This document shows positions 41,056 through 52,536 of a stretch of DNA of 64,000 bases, piece after piece. Each line of letters opens with the position of its first letter. Position 1 is the stretch's first letter. Under the pieces are notes generated by a model. That model had not been told where the DNA came from. It made no database searches and saw only the letters and a list, made by a program, of their open reading frames with translations. A program made the translations under genes and the position numbers. Source of the stretch: Omphalotus guepiniiformis (Eukaryota > Basidiomycota > Agaricomycetes > Agaricales > Omphalotaceae); NCBI GenBank assembly GCA_028554645.1, contig JAQOOI010000069.1, positions 124,001 to 188,000 of the forward strand, written 5' to 3'.

Positions 41056-42805
41056 GAGACCCCAACATTAGAGGGGCGAGTCACGACACGGAACGAACTT
41101 CATCTCGCCAGCTATTCCCGAGAATCAGGAATAAGCCATTTGAGGAAGTGGAAGGATTGGCTGTGCGACACGAGCGATGAACGAGGGGAGTCCAGCTCAG
41201 TGGAAACAAAGTAACTACACGATTCGTCGTCAGACAAAAGTTCTTTACACATTAGAACAATTTACCGTATGCAGGCCTATTAGACTTTTTCTCTTCAAGA
41301 TAATGTATCCGTATCGCATATATCCACCATGTATCACTAGATATCAGAAGAGCATCAGAAATTAGCAATTAAGACATATAGCTTCATAGAAAACGAACGT
41401 TAATCATTTGCGTGCTTTGTGTGGAGAAAGAATGGGAGGTAAGGCGACAGGATCAAGGCGACAGAGTTATGAACTTTCGATACTGCTCAGCAGAAGAAAC
41501 GGAAGGTAAGGCGACAGGATTATGACTGCTCAGCGGGGCGGGCGGGAATACTCGGAGCAACTGGAAGAAGTCGGTACTTTTGAGCAACAATACTTTCACA
41601 AGGATGGCTACAGAAAATTCAGAATCGACTGAAAATGGACGAAGAAATGAGCGATGTATAAAAGAAATCGTAGCTTTAGACACACCTGAATCTTCCTTCA
41701 CTTCCAACATTCAAACGCTCACCTACTGCCGCTGTTTACATCTTGATAGATACAGCGATTTCGAGAGAATTGCTCAAAAACAGCATCGGGATTCGCGTAT
41801 AAGGCGTAGGTCACTGGAATCCGACAGGCCACGACTCCACGAGAGGACTTGTCATTGGCGAAGACTGCTCAGTCCAAAGAATCAATGGAAATCGAAGGGC
41901 CAGGTCAATTTAGTAAGATCTCGCCGTGCTGAGTTAGACAAATAGATTGAATTGGAATGAGAATGAAGTACTAGTGATAGTTTGAGCCTACGTTGCAACG
42001 TCCGCATCACCGCTTGCCTGCCGTGGGAAACGCGACCATCACCTCAATAATAGCCCTTAATTTCTTCCACTAATTTCTCAATTCTCCTGCTTGTTCGAAT
42101 GAAGCCAAGGATTCAAGAACCGTGCGCGTAAGTGCTTGAGCTACTGAGATACAGTTTATCTTGTGTTCATGCTAAGACTTTGATCATAGGCTTCACCGTG
42201 ACGGCGGTTTTCACGTTTATCGCTTTCAGCAAAAATCAGGGCATTGCAGGTATGAGAAAAGGAGAAAGTATAAGACGTCGCTAGGGCGAGTAAACACTGG
42301 GTTATCGTCGGAAGGTACGCAGCTATCTGAATAGTTCCAGTGATATTCAGAATCTCAGGTCTAGGTTGGTGGCAGGACACTCACCGACACCCTTCACACT
42401 TCGGTCACGAATGTCCGAGCTGCTAGAACTCTACAGGATTATCAACTCACGTTACTTCACAATGGATATCAATGTAACGAATCCCCGTTCATGCCCGAGG
42501 CAGAAACTGCAGAAACTTGACGCGTTGGTAACTGGCCTTCTCATTCATTGAATGCACATCGGCTAGCATTGGCGCGTTAATATGCTAGTTCAGCGGCGCA
42601 GACTTGCAGAATGTATAGTACAAGGTTCATCTTTCTTGCCTTCTGCTCGGTCATCCTCGTGCTGATTAAGGTTTTTTAGTAAAATCCCACAATAATGTGT
42701 GAACTTCCAACGGCGAACGAGTATTCTAGGTCCTAGCTATGCAGATAAATAGGTTGAGTATCATGGATTGAAAGGTAAACCAGAACGATATCAACTTTCA
42801 AAGCC
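41056..42805. other. intergenic, no supported gene
   Basis: An open frame at 41,580-41,945 (+, 121 codons) has no recognisable domain and is not called. A repeated GGTAAGGCGACAGGA occurs near 41,440 and 41,506. The last few hundred bp precede the flavin oxidoreductase gene. Confidence 0.4.
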
Positions 42806-44158
42806 ATGTCTCAATCTGCTCTCTTCCAGCCTATCCAAATCGGCCCTCTCACATTGAAACACCGTGTAGTTTTATCACCTTTGACGCGCTTTCGGTCCTC
42901 GAAGGATAACGTTCCCTTTCTTCCGATGATGAAAGAGTATTATGCCCAACGTGCGACTACGCCTGGGACTTTTCTCATCACAGAGGCGACTTTAATCGCG
43001 CAGAAGGCGGGACTGTACGAACATGTACCGGGTATCTGGAATGACAAGCAGATAGCAGCGTGGAAAGAGGCAAGCTCATATAAATATCTAGCTCGTTTTT
43101 CATGCCTGACCTTTGCTCATTCTGCTTTTCAGATAACTGACGCCGTCCATGCTAATGGCTCCTACATCTTCCTCCAACTTTGGGCGCTCGGACGCACTGC
43201 AGACCCTTCTGCTCTCCGAGCAGCAGATCTTCCGTATCAGTTAGTCTCTGCATCCGACATTCCACTAACTGATAAACCCAATCTCGAAAACGTTCCTTCA
43301 TCCGACACACCCGCTATCAACCCCCGTCCTCTTACGAAGGAGGAGATACAAGAATACGCTTCTCTATACGCTACAGCTGCTTCTAATGCGGTGTACAAAG
43401 CTGGATTCGATGGAGTTGAGATTCACGGTGCCAATGGGTACCTTATCGATCAATTTCTCCAGGACGTGAGCAACAAGAGGACAGACGAATATGGTGGTTC
43501 GATTGAGAATAGAAGTCGGTTTGCTCTTGAGGTTACGCAAAAGGTAACAGAGGCAGTAGGAGAAGAACGGACTGCGTTTCGAATTAGTCCTTGGTCGCCT
43601 TGGCAAGGTATGTAATACCTTATTTACTCTCGCAACGCCACTTCGAAAGATGTTTTGCTGATAATAATGTATGTTTACCTAGACATGGGCATGTCAGATC
43701 CTGTACCGACATTCAGCTACCTAGCGTCTCAACTGAAAACTCGCTTCCCAAACCTAGCGTACTTACACGTCGTTGAACCCCGCGTTGCTGGAGTATCCAC
43801 GACGGAGCAAGGTTCGGGCAACACAAATGATTTCATCCGTGATATCTGGTTCCCTCGTCCACTTATCACTGCTGGAAACTATACGCGGGAGTCGGCGATC
43901 GAGAATGCAGATAAGGCGGCGGCGAAGGCTGGAGGTGGCGAGCTCATTGCTTTCGGAAGACAGTTCTTGGCGAATGTATGTGTTTCGTTTGACTTGTTGA
44001 AGGTTTGATACTGAGTTTAATATGCCCTTAGCCTGATCTTCCAGTAAGATTAGAGAAGAATTTGCCTGTTAATGCTTATAACCGTGACACGTTTTTACCT
44101 CCCTGGAGACACCACAGGGAAGGGGTATACGGATTATCCGTTCTATAGCAAGCCGTAG
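42806..44158 (+). CDS. Old Yellow Enzyme family NAD(P)H:flavin oxidoreductase, frameshifted near the end
   Basis: Exons 42806-43069, 43133-43607, 43683-43975 and 44032 onward. Intron 1 (43070-43132) starts GC, not GT, and is 63 nt without stops; introns 2 (43608-43682) and 3 (43976-44031) are GT-AG. The protein is a FMN-binding TIM barrel that reduces activated C=C bonds: N-terminal LFQPIQIGPLTLKHRVVLSP and LTRFR, substrate/FMN motif EIHGANGYLIDQFLQD (catalytic His/Asn pair and Tyr), and a barrel end ITAGNYTRESA. In the family the C-terminus reads PGDT..KGYTDYPF; here that peptide is present in the +2 frame relative to the exon because a T5 run at 44092-44096 appears to have one T too many. 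The zero frame stops at 44146-44148; the expected frame at 44156-44158. Confidence 0.88.
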
Positions 44159-44381
44159 AAGAATTTGTTGTATTATAGGGTCGCATCTGGCTTAGGCCAG
44201 TGTACACTATACAAATAGATATAGACTTATAGAGTGGTCACTGTGTACATGGACCGCCGTAACGAATCAATGGTCCTAACGCGTTTCGATAAGAATATTG
44301 CGAGACCTATCAATTTGTTACAGAAAGAAAACGGAACCAGCGAAACTTCGGTTCATAATCGTCACTGAATTTAGGTGAATA
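44159..44381. other. intergenic, convergent 3' ends
   Basis: Short gap between the converging flavin oxidoreductase and phosphoesterase genes. Nothing seen. Confidence 0.4.
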
Positions 44382-45282
44382 TCACAACTCGACTACCTTT
44401 CCCGCGTCATATCCACCCTGTCCTTCGCCGTAACCTCTCTGGTTAGAATAAACCCTCACACCATTTCGTACAAAATCACAGCACCAGTGCGTGTGTCCAA
44501 AAGCCCACATTTTGACCTGCTCACTCATCCAACATTTCTCCCCAGTCAACTCTGTAGCAAAAGCAGAGTTTGTAGGTCCATCGTCGAACTTGGGATTTCC
44601 TGTGCCTTCTTTAGTCGGTGCGTGATGGGTGAATATGACAATCTTCCTTTCTGGCTCGTTCTCAGCGATAGAGGAAACAGTGTCGTTGAGCCAAGACAGA
44701 TCGGTTTTGTGCAAGGCGGAGTATGTTTCTGGAGTAAGTCCTTCGATACGCCGGAAATCTGTGAGAGACCAGGACAAGATATCAAGATCCTCCGGGTTCA
44801 AAGACGACCAGAGTGTACATCCAAGAATAGTAAGCGTTGGTGAGCAGTCGTAGCGCGTGCGATCAAGGACGATGAAAGAGCCTAACGATGTATTGGCGTT
44901 GACTCTGGTTGCAAATGACTGTAAAAGTTGAGACGATTCGTGCTATAGCATTGACGCGTGAGGTTATAGACAATTGGCAGGACAACTCCACCTACTATGG
45001 ATGATCTATAGGGCTCTTAAAAGACGTGAGTACGCTATGCTGAAAAGTGTGGCGCACAAACCTACCATGATTGCCAGAAACAAATAAGATTGTGGTGAAT
45101 CGTTTCAGCTGGGTTTCAAGCCATTCAAAGAGTTTAGGTTCAATTGTCCATCCTATGTCTCCAAGGAGAGCTAGAGTGTCCGCTTTCACTGGAATATCGT
45201 AGTAGTAGAACTCGTGGCCGGTCTCTGTTTCGGCCGGTCGCTCTATTTCGAGATGTAGGTCACTGAGAATTTGAATCTGCAT
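44382..45282 (-). CDS. calcineurin-like metallophosphoesterase
   Basis: Start ATG 45282-45280 (MQIQILSDLHLE). Exon 1 45282-45066, intron 45065-45016, a 20-nt micro-exon 45015-44996, intron 44995-44943, exon 3 44942-44382; 265 residues, all phases close. Five metallophosphoesterase motifs are visible: SDLHLE (Asp, His), LLGDIG (Asp), GNHEPY, which is created only when the micro-exon is spliced in, THHAPT (His) and GHTHW. These bind the two metals of a phosphoesterase active site. No signal peptide or membrane segment. Substrate unknown. An open frame continues upstream of the chosen ATG to a TTG at 45387, but the protein starts normally just before the first motif. Confidence 0.88.
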
Positions 45283-46030
45283 TTCCAAGGTTGAGTTCGA
45301 TACGTTTTCGAAAGCGGGATAGATCCTCAGAGCAGCAAATGAAGTGATAGTGAGAAGGGGCGTGAAAGCTGGGAAGTTCAAGAGCAACTCGAGTTCTCGG
45401 CTGTGCCACTCTCGTTCTGACTCCGACTGCCACGTGACTGCTGTGGCGGCTTTCGGTATTTCAAGTTGCGCGTGTCTTTAACGGCTTTAAGTACTATGTC
45501 TGAAGCATCTATAAAGAGATAGAGTATCTTATGCCCTAATAGAGAAAATGCAGCGTGTTTCGGGAGTCATTTTAGAGAGAGAGGGAGCAGTAAGTATGCG
45601 CGCGGAATTTGAAATCAGAATACTACATCTTTAAACTCCGCGAGGGCCGAAAGATCGGCCGTTACTGAGCAGCGGTCCTGTACTTACAGAGCCTCGGAGT
45701 CGAATATAGTGAAGCTGAATTTAGCATTGAGCACTTCTATAGTGTTATTTAAGAATCTGATATGCTCTATAAGTACAATATTGAATGGGGTAAGGATTGA
45801 CAGCGATCACATCTTATCTTCACCTGGACACAAATTCTTCGCAAAGCGTCTAAGTTACGTTGTTTTGCCGATGTACTGTGGCGAGAGGGTATGAGTCGAA
45901 ACATCTTGGATCTCATAGCTTTAGACGACAGAAGAGCATATTTGGATCAGTATCAAGTGAGAAAATGACTGGCAGTGTTTTAGGTATTTAAGCCTGCATT
46001 CCTCAGTACCTCGGAGGGCATCAGCGAAAG
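45283..46030. other. intergenic, divergent promoters
   Basis: Between divergent phosphoesterase and nucleotidyltransferase-fold genes. No gene or repeat recognised. Confidence 0.4.
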
Positions 46031-46908
46031 ATGTCTAACTTCAACCCTCACGGATCTGCTCCTCCATCTTCTCTTCCTCCTGCTACCCAAACGGCCGTGT
46101 CTACCCTTGCTACGCCTCATATTCCACGAGCTAAACTGCTCCAGGCTGCTACTGAGTGTGCTTCGTGGTTCAATGCTATTGCTCCAGGTTCCAAAGTATT
46201 CATCTGTGGCGGCCTTGCCCTCGCGATGCATGGTAACCATAGACATACCACGGTAGGTGCAGTCGCTCTAACTATACATCCTTCACTAATACCTATTGCT
46301 TGTAGGATGCAGACTTGGGGATTGATCTCTCTATGACTAGAAGACCAGACACAAACCGTCCTTTCGATACCAACAGACTCAAACAGCTTGCAGCCCAGAA
46401 CCCTTACCATCGCTTCTCTGTAGGCCCGAAGATATACTGGATTTTGAATCCCGGAAGCGCTGATTCAACCCCTATCCAAATTGATTTTGTGGATGCCAAT
46501 CTCTTCTGGGCTCCGTTTGATCCTCAGAAGATGCTCAACATTGTTCCTAATTCCTCCGTTATGGTTCTTAATCTCCAGACACTTCTTGTTAGCAAGATGC
46601 GAAGTGCTATTGAACGTAGCCAAGCTAATCCTAGGGAAAGAATGCAGAAGCAGCTGAATGATCTCTACGACTTTCATTTTGCGCTCAGTAACTGCGTCTA
46701 CCACAATATGCCTCTAGCTGCTGTACAGTGGCGGCACTTGGGCTCTCATCCCTCGACAGCCCTTGCAGTTATTCGAGACTTCTGGAAACTGGCAGAGCAG
46801 ATGGACTTTTGGAATGGCCCGCCTTCTACGACGCTTAAGGAGCTATGGATGAAACTGATAGTCATCAGTGGTGCCCCGCAAGCATTTGTGACCGGTTCTA
46901 GTACCTGA
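46031..46908 (+). CDS. nucleotidyltransferase-fold protein
   Basis: ATG 46031; exon 1 46031-46252, intron 46253-46305 (GTAGGT...TTGTAG, 53 nt), exon 2 46306-46908; 274 residues. Exon 1 ends in FICGGLALAMHGNHRHTT and exon 2 opens DADLGIDL, together the GG...R.T.D.D pattern of the DNA polymerase beta-like nucleotidyltransferase fold (close in form to AbiEii/MNT-type proteins). The Gly-Gly and two Asp are kept, so it may be catalytic. The rest is helical; no other domain. Fungal members are poorly known; substrate cannot be inferred. Confidence 0.65.
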
Positions 46909-47145
46909 TGTGCATGATTTCTTGTTTCATTGTTGATGAGCCAAAGCCAGTCTTCATATTATGTACATTACTTCGATACTTGAAGCTGGTGTGAGGGAGG
47001 AAAGTTTTGTAGAAATGCCACGTCTATGCACAGAGATCACATATGTTACTTCAATTCTATTGTCTGCTTTGAACTGCTGTTGAGGCGATTGAATGAGAAA
47101 AGTATACAGGTAGAACATGAATATTGATTACACGGAGGTGACAAG
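46909..47145. other. intergenic, convergent 3' ends
   Basis: Short gap; nothing seen. Confidence 0.4.
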
Positions 47146-48084
47146 TTATAGCTTCAATTTGTCCTTCCATTCTGAGCGAACACCGTCCCACAAGTACTCC
47201 TTTCGAGGATCCGTCTCAGTCATGAAGACGAAGAGTTTGTCCCATACACACTGCAGAGATGAAGATTGAAGTGTATACGGTCCTTGGTCTTGATCATCGT
47301 GAGAGAGCTGAAGAAGTATGTGCAAGAAGGGAAGATCTACTCCAGTGTGAGGATGGAAGGTACATAGTATGATCGCTAACTTGATGAGACTAGCAGTCGT
47401 CATCACCCTGAGTGACTGAAACGTAGGCGAAGGGAGCTGCGCCGCAGATGGAATGCCAACAGGGTGACACTCCTCATAGAGATGGACGATGTACCGGTCA
47501 AAGGATAATTCGAGGGGGTTAGCATCTGAATCTTTGAGAGGTATCAGGTTCAGGAGAAGGTCGCTAGGACAAAGAAATAGCGTTTGTTGGAAACCGTATG
47601 GTGTCTGGATCCTAAAATGCGTCGGGAGCCAATACCCGTTCTTGGGATCAGAAAGATGGATGGTTTCTTCGCAGTGACACGACAACAAGCCCGCGCGTTC
47701 AACAATGTTTATCGCAGCATTGAGCTGTTCAGATGCTACAACCAGCCCACACACCTGGTACATTACACATTCGTGAGACATGAAGGTTCAGAAGTGAATA
47801 GCAGAGAGAAAATTCACTGTTGGTACATGACGACCGCCGCGCCACCAATAAAGAAGATCTCCCCAGAGAACGTTCGGAATACCAGCATCATCTAAAAGCC
47901 TGGATGTAGCGGCCATGAAGCTAGCCGGCCACGGGTGAGTCTCGTGTTTCAGAGAAACTATTTCTCCCTTAGATGGTGAGGATGGTGAGGATGTTCTCGT
48001 ACAGTCTTTGACGCCACCGATGTCGACAAGTTCCGGCGGATAACTGAGAGGGACTGCCGAGGAGATGCTTTGCGTGAGGGCCAT
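47146..48084 (-). CDS. uncharacterised fungal protein, nucleotidyltransferase-like N-terminus
   Basis: ATG 48084-48082; exon 1 48084-47827, intron 47826-47755 (GTACCA...TACCAG, 72 nt), exon 2 47754-47146; 288 residues, phase closes. Around the junction it reads LLDDAGIPNVLWGDLL then GGRHVCGLVVASEQLNAA, a layout I associate with fungal proteins distantly like nucleotidyltransferases (A..LL..AGIP..LWG...L..GG..V....VV.D). The usual acidic residues are not obvious, so it may be inactive or a different fold. No membrane segment. Its start lies about 140 bp from the inverted repeat at 48,228. Confidence 0.6.
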
Positions 48085-48227
48085 CGCTGAGCAGACCGAG
48101 AGAACAGAAGGATATATACTTTATTTCGAATCGGTAGAGCAGCAGTAGAGTTATCTGAAGCTTGAGGCACGTTGAGTGCTGGAGCGCTGGAGAGTAGCAA
48201 GGCGTTCCGAATCCGAATTGTTAGGAT

Positions 48228-48464
48228 CACGTGGTTACACGCGACCACGGTATTGTGACCAGACTGTGACTGTATATCCTTCCTTCCTTCCTTCCATGCC
48301 CATCCTAGACTATGTATTCTTCTTTCGCGGCAAGACCGAGTGCTTCACTAGCATCATAAAATGCGACCTTAGTAGCCCGTTACTAGGTCTAGTGGATCAA
48401 CTGATGCAAAAACATCGAGTAGACGGTGTCTCATTGCGGACCGTTTCGTGCGTGGCCTGGATTT
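48228..48464 (+). repeat. dispersed inverted repeat, left copy (about 237 bp)
   Basis: Closely matches the reverse complement of 62892-63118. It contains CACGTG, a (TTCC)n run and GTGTCTCATTGCG. Located just upstream of the minus-strand gene starting at 48,084. Confidence 0.8.
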
Positions 48465-49735
48465 CAACTCAAGCTGGGGGGGAAACTTCTTCTTAGACAG
48501 CTTGGCATAGCCTACGAGACGCGCAAACCTCTATTCGAAGCATTGGGACTGAAGGGTGCTGATGACGAGCAACCTGCGGCCACTCTCATTGCCATTCTGG
48601 GGGACCGAGTCACGTCGGATCATTCACCCCCGATGCTAAGCAGTATGTTCCCAGTCTCTACGGTTACCATTCCCTTCATCTGGGTCGAACACCGGAGCGG
48701 CTTTTACAAACCAGAGATGGCGGATGCGACAATTCAAGACTTGATTAACGACGTTGCATCTGAACCTCAGCGTGTTGGTCGCTCTGGTTCTGGTATGATA
48801 GCATATCACCCGAAGGCTTTATTCACCTGTTTGGCGTTGATGCGATGTATATAGTGGCATGTGGTCTCCCCACAACGCACAGCCTTATGTCTGCTCGCTT
48901 CTTGGTGAGCTCAAGAATGGCATAAGTGAGGGAGGATGTGATCCAATTGACCAGGCGGTATTGTGTTACCTCCTGTTATCTGTCAATCAAGAGGCATGTG
49001 GTCCTCTGTCGTTGGTCGTTCTTGTCTTCTGACGAATGTGGTAAGGTGGTTAAGGCTGCGTAAAGTGACGTGCATGCCTGCGTTCCTTCTCGCCATCTCA
49101 GGCCCTTATTTGATCATCTCCGATGTATCTTCCTGAACACGGTTGTGACAGAACCCCTTGCTCAAGTTCTGTTGATGGTCCCGGAGCATGACACAGATGC
49201 GTATGCAAGCCAAGTTGATGAGATGACGGTTGTGCTTGGTGCACTCGGAAAGTGTTTGGAGGAGCTGGAAACGTATCACCGCGATTTGACACCACAGACT
49301 ATCATGGAACGTGGTGAAATGCCTCATCTGCGCATTCTTTCCATCCCCAATCAGGGCAAGATCACACTGACGTACACATCTGTTATCGACACGCCTCGTC
49401 GGGATTGCGTCATCTTTGCCTGCTCAACCAAGCAGGAATGGGACAGCAGGACTTGAAATGTGTTCACGGACTGGCTCTGCGAAGAGGCGCACGCACTCTT
49501 AGCGAACGAGGCTGAATGTGTGGTGCCAGAGCTGCTCTACTGCGGATACGAAACGGTGGATGTTATGTGTTGTTTTACAACGCATCGAGGGACCTGGACA
49601 AGCAGTAAAACTGTCAAAGGAGGGTGCAGCTGCATAAAAGAAGGGGATACAGAAGCTTCACGAGCATGGCTACGTATTCGGAGACTTGCGGGAGGATTAG
49701 ATTTTTTCAAATTCAAAGGGCTTGATCGACTTTGA
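48430..49735 (+). pseudogene. remnant of a kinase-like fungal gene family
   Basis: Coding-like blocks in one direction: 48,426-48,852 (LGGKLLLRQLGIAYETRKPL ... SGSGMIAYHPKALFTC), 49,070-49,456 (...GKITLTYTSVID...RRDCVIFACSTKQE) and 49,460-49,735 (FTDWLCEEAHALLA ... PELLYCGYE). The order beta-strand block, then (V)KF....EAH.LLA, then P.LLYCG resembles the N-lobe of a fungal protein-kinase-like family. A TGA (49,454-49,456) interrupts the frame just before FTDW, where the family has a run of Val/Lys, and the first block is separated by about 200 bp without coding signal. No catalytic loop follows. Likely dead or truncated. Confidence 0.45.
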
Positions 49736-50720
49736 CTGGTGTGGAAAGGAAGGCGAGAGATGATATCCTTACAATATATACATGGGCCGCCGGCGTTGAG
49801 GATCACGGTTTTACTAGAAAGAACAAGACGAGGAAATGCTGGAGAACTGCCTCTAGAAGTATAGGATGAGGCACGGACTGTCTAGTGATTATGTCTGATT
49901 TCTTAGCTGTTTAAGAATTCTCATAATTAGTTGCTGTACGTGTACTTGTACCAATATCTCCAACACATGATCTGGTCAAGATTCAGGAACAGGCTTGTCC
50001 AACAAGGATCATGAGTATCCCGGTTTCAGAGGAGACGTATGACCTTGTGTAGGCTAAGACATGGCGACAGAGAACCCATACGTCCAAGCGCCAACCACGA
50101 TCAACACTTGTGATTTCGAAACCTTCTTCTGTGTCATATACTGACATTATTCTCTTCAACTTTCGATACTTATCCCGTGCATCATGATGGACCCTTCAAG
50201 CGTCATACATTCCTACTACTACTCCTACCCCGGACGAAATTCTTCCCTGACGTTGATGATCGATCCTATCAATACCCATTGATACTCGGCAAAGGATTAG
50301 GAAAGATATCCACAGAGAATGATTTTGAGATATGAACTCCGACCATCACCCTACTCTCCCGACCAAGTCCCTCCCCACCCTGTCCAATGTCCGATATCCG
50401 GTTGAAATTAATATACATAGATCTCCTTCCTCTTACCGCCGATACATGACAAGTTCATTTAAGTATTCCCGAGTGTGCGATGAGACAGGACGAAGAAACT
50501 ATAGATGCCAGGCCGAGGCACAGCCAGAAGATATGGTCAAAGAGCGGAGAAGTACAAATAATCTACAATCTGATCGGACATCCGCCGGAAAGTCGTGAGG
50601 CTATACGAATGACTTCTTCTTGGCCCGCTGTGGAGGTTGGTGAGTGGGCGTAGTGAGCAATGTGTAGAGTAGATGGAATAAAAGGAAGAAGGGAGCAAAG
50701 AAAGAAAGTCCCAAGATAAA
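49736..50720. other. intergenic, no supported gene
   Basis: Nothing recognised; short open frames only (for example 50,332-50,598). Confidence 0.4.
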
Positions 50721-52536
50721 TCAGTCCTTCATTTCATAAAAGCAACTTTTCAAAGCCCACTCACACTTTTCGAACTTAATCGGCCCCATTTCTTCAATTC
50801 TATACCCCTGCGAAATCAACTCTTCCCCAGGAAAGGAAGTATAAAAGCCAGCTTTGACCGCTAACCAATCCAAGAATCTTCCGAACAACGTCTCAGATAC
50901 GGGTTTGTACCATGGTGTAGATTGGAAATGCGTGGGGTGCATGCGAGGAAGTTGACGCCCTTCGGAGAGGGAGGCAGGTGTAGGGGATGGTAATTTGGTC
51001 TCGATGGGGAATAATGCATCGGAGCGAGGGAGGCAAAGATATTGATGGATGAATGCATTGATGTAAAGCACTGAGTGGAGGACGATATAGAGGAATGTGG
51101 GTTGACTGGGTTGACTGGGAAAGGAGAAGGGAGAAAGGAAAGAGAACAATATGATATGAATGTGTTATATCGAAAATCAGAGTTAAGAAAACGTACATCA
51201 TCGCAATTCTAACCTTCTCCTCCAACGCACAAACCACCAACCTCCTCATGAAATTCTTAAGCCCAAAAGCTTCCGGGACACCGTGTACGAGTTCATCAAT
51301 CGTATAAGCAGCAACGTCGTGATTAGTTTGAGCTGGAACCATACACTCTGCCTCGTATGACTGGTATCAAAGTGCATGCCGATTAGTTAGATTCGGTGGA
51401 ATGCGTATATGATGTTGCATGAATATACGCACAGCAATCCATTCCTTGAACGCTTTTTGCGTTTCAGGAAGATCCTTGATATCCATCCTACGCCCAAGCT
51501 CGCACCAGTGCATAAAGTACGCCTATACAGACCTAAAAGTGAGATACGATTACCGGAGTGTCAACATCACGCACCTGTTTCTCAAGAGGCGAAAGAGCTC
51601 TCCAACCAAATCTTTCCGCCCATGCCTGTCGACTGACAGTGAGTATCATGAGGAGGATCGAAAGTAAGGATATTCATGCGTACCTGAGGCTCGAAAATGA
51701 ATAACCCGAGCGTGTAAAGATAGTCATCGTTTTTCTAACTCGCTTTTAGGCATGATATGATATGCTTGAGTATGTAGACACGCACAATAGGGTACTTTGC
51801 ATGCAACCAATTGACGCGGGCGAGAGCAATCAGTGCTCGGGGATCTTCAACAGGCTTTACACCATCCTCGAATTCCTTGGAATCAATCTTCTTCGCCTCT
51901 TGCACAAAAGGCTTGTCGTTTTCTCGATGTAGAGCTTTACCTGAGATGGGACATCCTACAAATGTAGCTGGAGAACACGATGAAGGATTCGTTGGTGCGA
52001 TGTCGAGGAAGAGTTAACGGTGCCTTACAAATCAGGATTTCAGTCTGTAATATAGATCGTGAGAAAATATAGGGGCTTTGTAGGGAAGGGGAGACGCACA
52101 TCAGCGTATCGTCTCGCAACGTAGGCCGAAGATCCAAGCTCCTTCGTTGCAAATAGCAGTTTTGATATTGTTGGCTATAGAAACCGAGGTAAAGCGTGGT
52201 AAGACTTTCGTATGAAGACAGTCGAGGAATACTCACAATAGCATACGTCTTGAACAACGCAAACCCCAATGAATAATTCAACAACGTCGGCATATCATAC
52301 TGCACAGACATATTCATAACCTCCTGCGCATCATCAGCTGTAAGCTTTCCCGCCTCGAACTTGGCTTGGTATTTGCGGTGAAGCGCATCGTACCTCCTCC
52401 AGCGTAAGGAGCGTACGAGGAGAAGATAGGAGAAGAGGGAGAGTACAATGAAAGTTGTTTTCGGGTAGGCTAATTCTGGGAGTATTGCCAGTGAGGCTCC
52501 TGACGATAGCAAGAATGATGGGAAGGCTGAAGCCAT
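50721..52536 (-). CDS. ER-bound oxygenase of the MpaB / rubber-oxygenase (Lcp, DUF2236) family
   Basis: Nine exons on the minus strand: 52536-52237, 52174-52100, 52044-52029 (16 nt), 51967-51786, 51734-51684, 51625-51575, 51522-51433, 51360-51197, 51114-50721. The parts add up to 1,323 nt with every phase closing: 440 residues. A membrane anchor lies near the N-terminus (TFIVLSLFSYLLLVRSLRW). Family landmarks in order: RWRRYDALHRKYQAKFEAGK, MYDMP-like QYDMPTLLNYSLGFALFKTY, ISKLLFATKELGS, RRYADTEIL, GCPISG, ALARVNWLHAKY, YTLGLFIFEPQ, MHWCELGRRMDIKDLPET, VPAQTNHDVAAYTIDEL, VPEAFGLKNFMRRL, QYLCLPRS, HPTHFQSTPWYKP. MpaB cleaves a prenyl side chain in mycophenolic acid synthesis and Lcp cleaves rubber, both haem-dependent; the substrate here is unknown. 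Confidence 0.85.

Noticed and set aside
41580..41945. 121-codon open frame (+)
   Set aside because: Arg/Ser-rich with no domain, homologue or intron pattern I can recognise; treated as chance.
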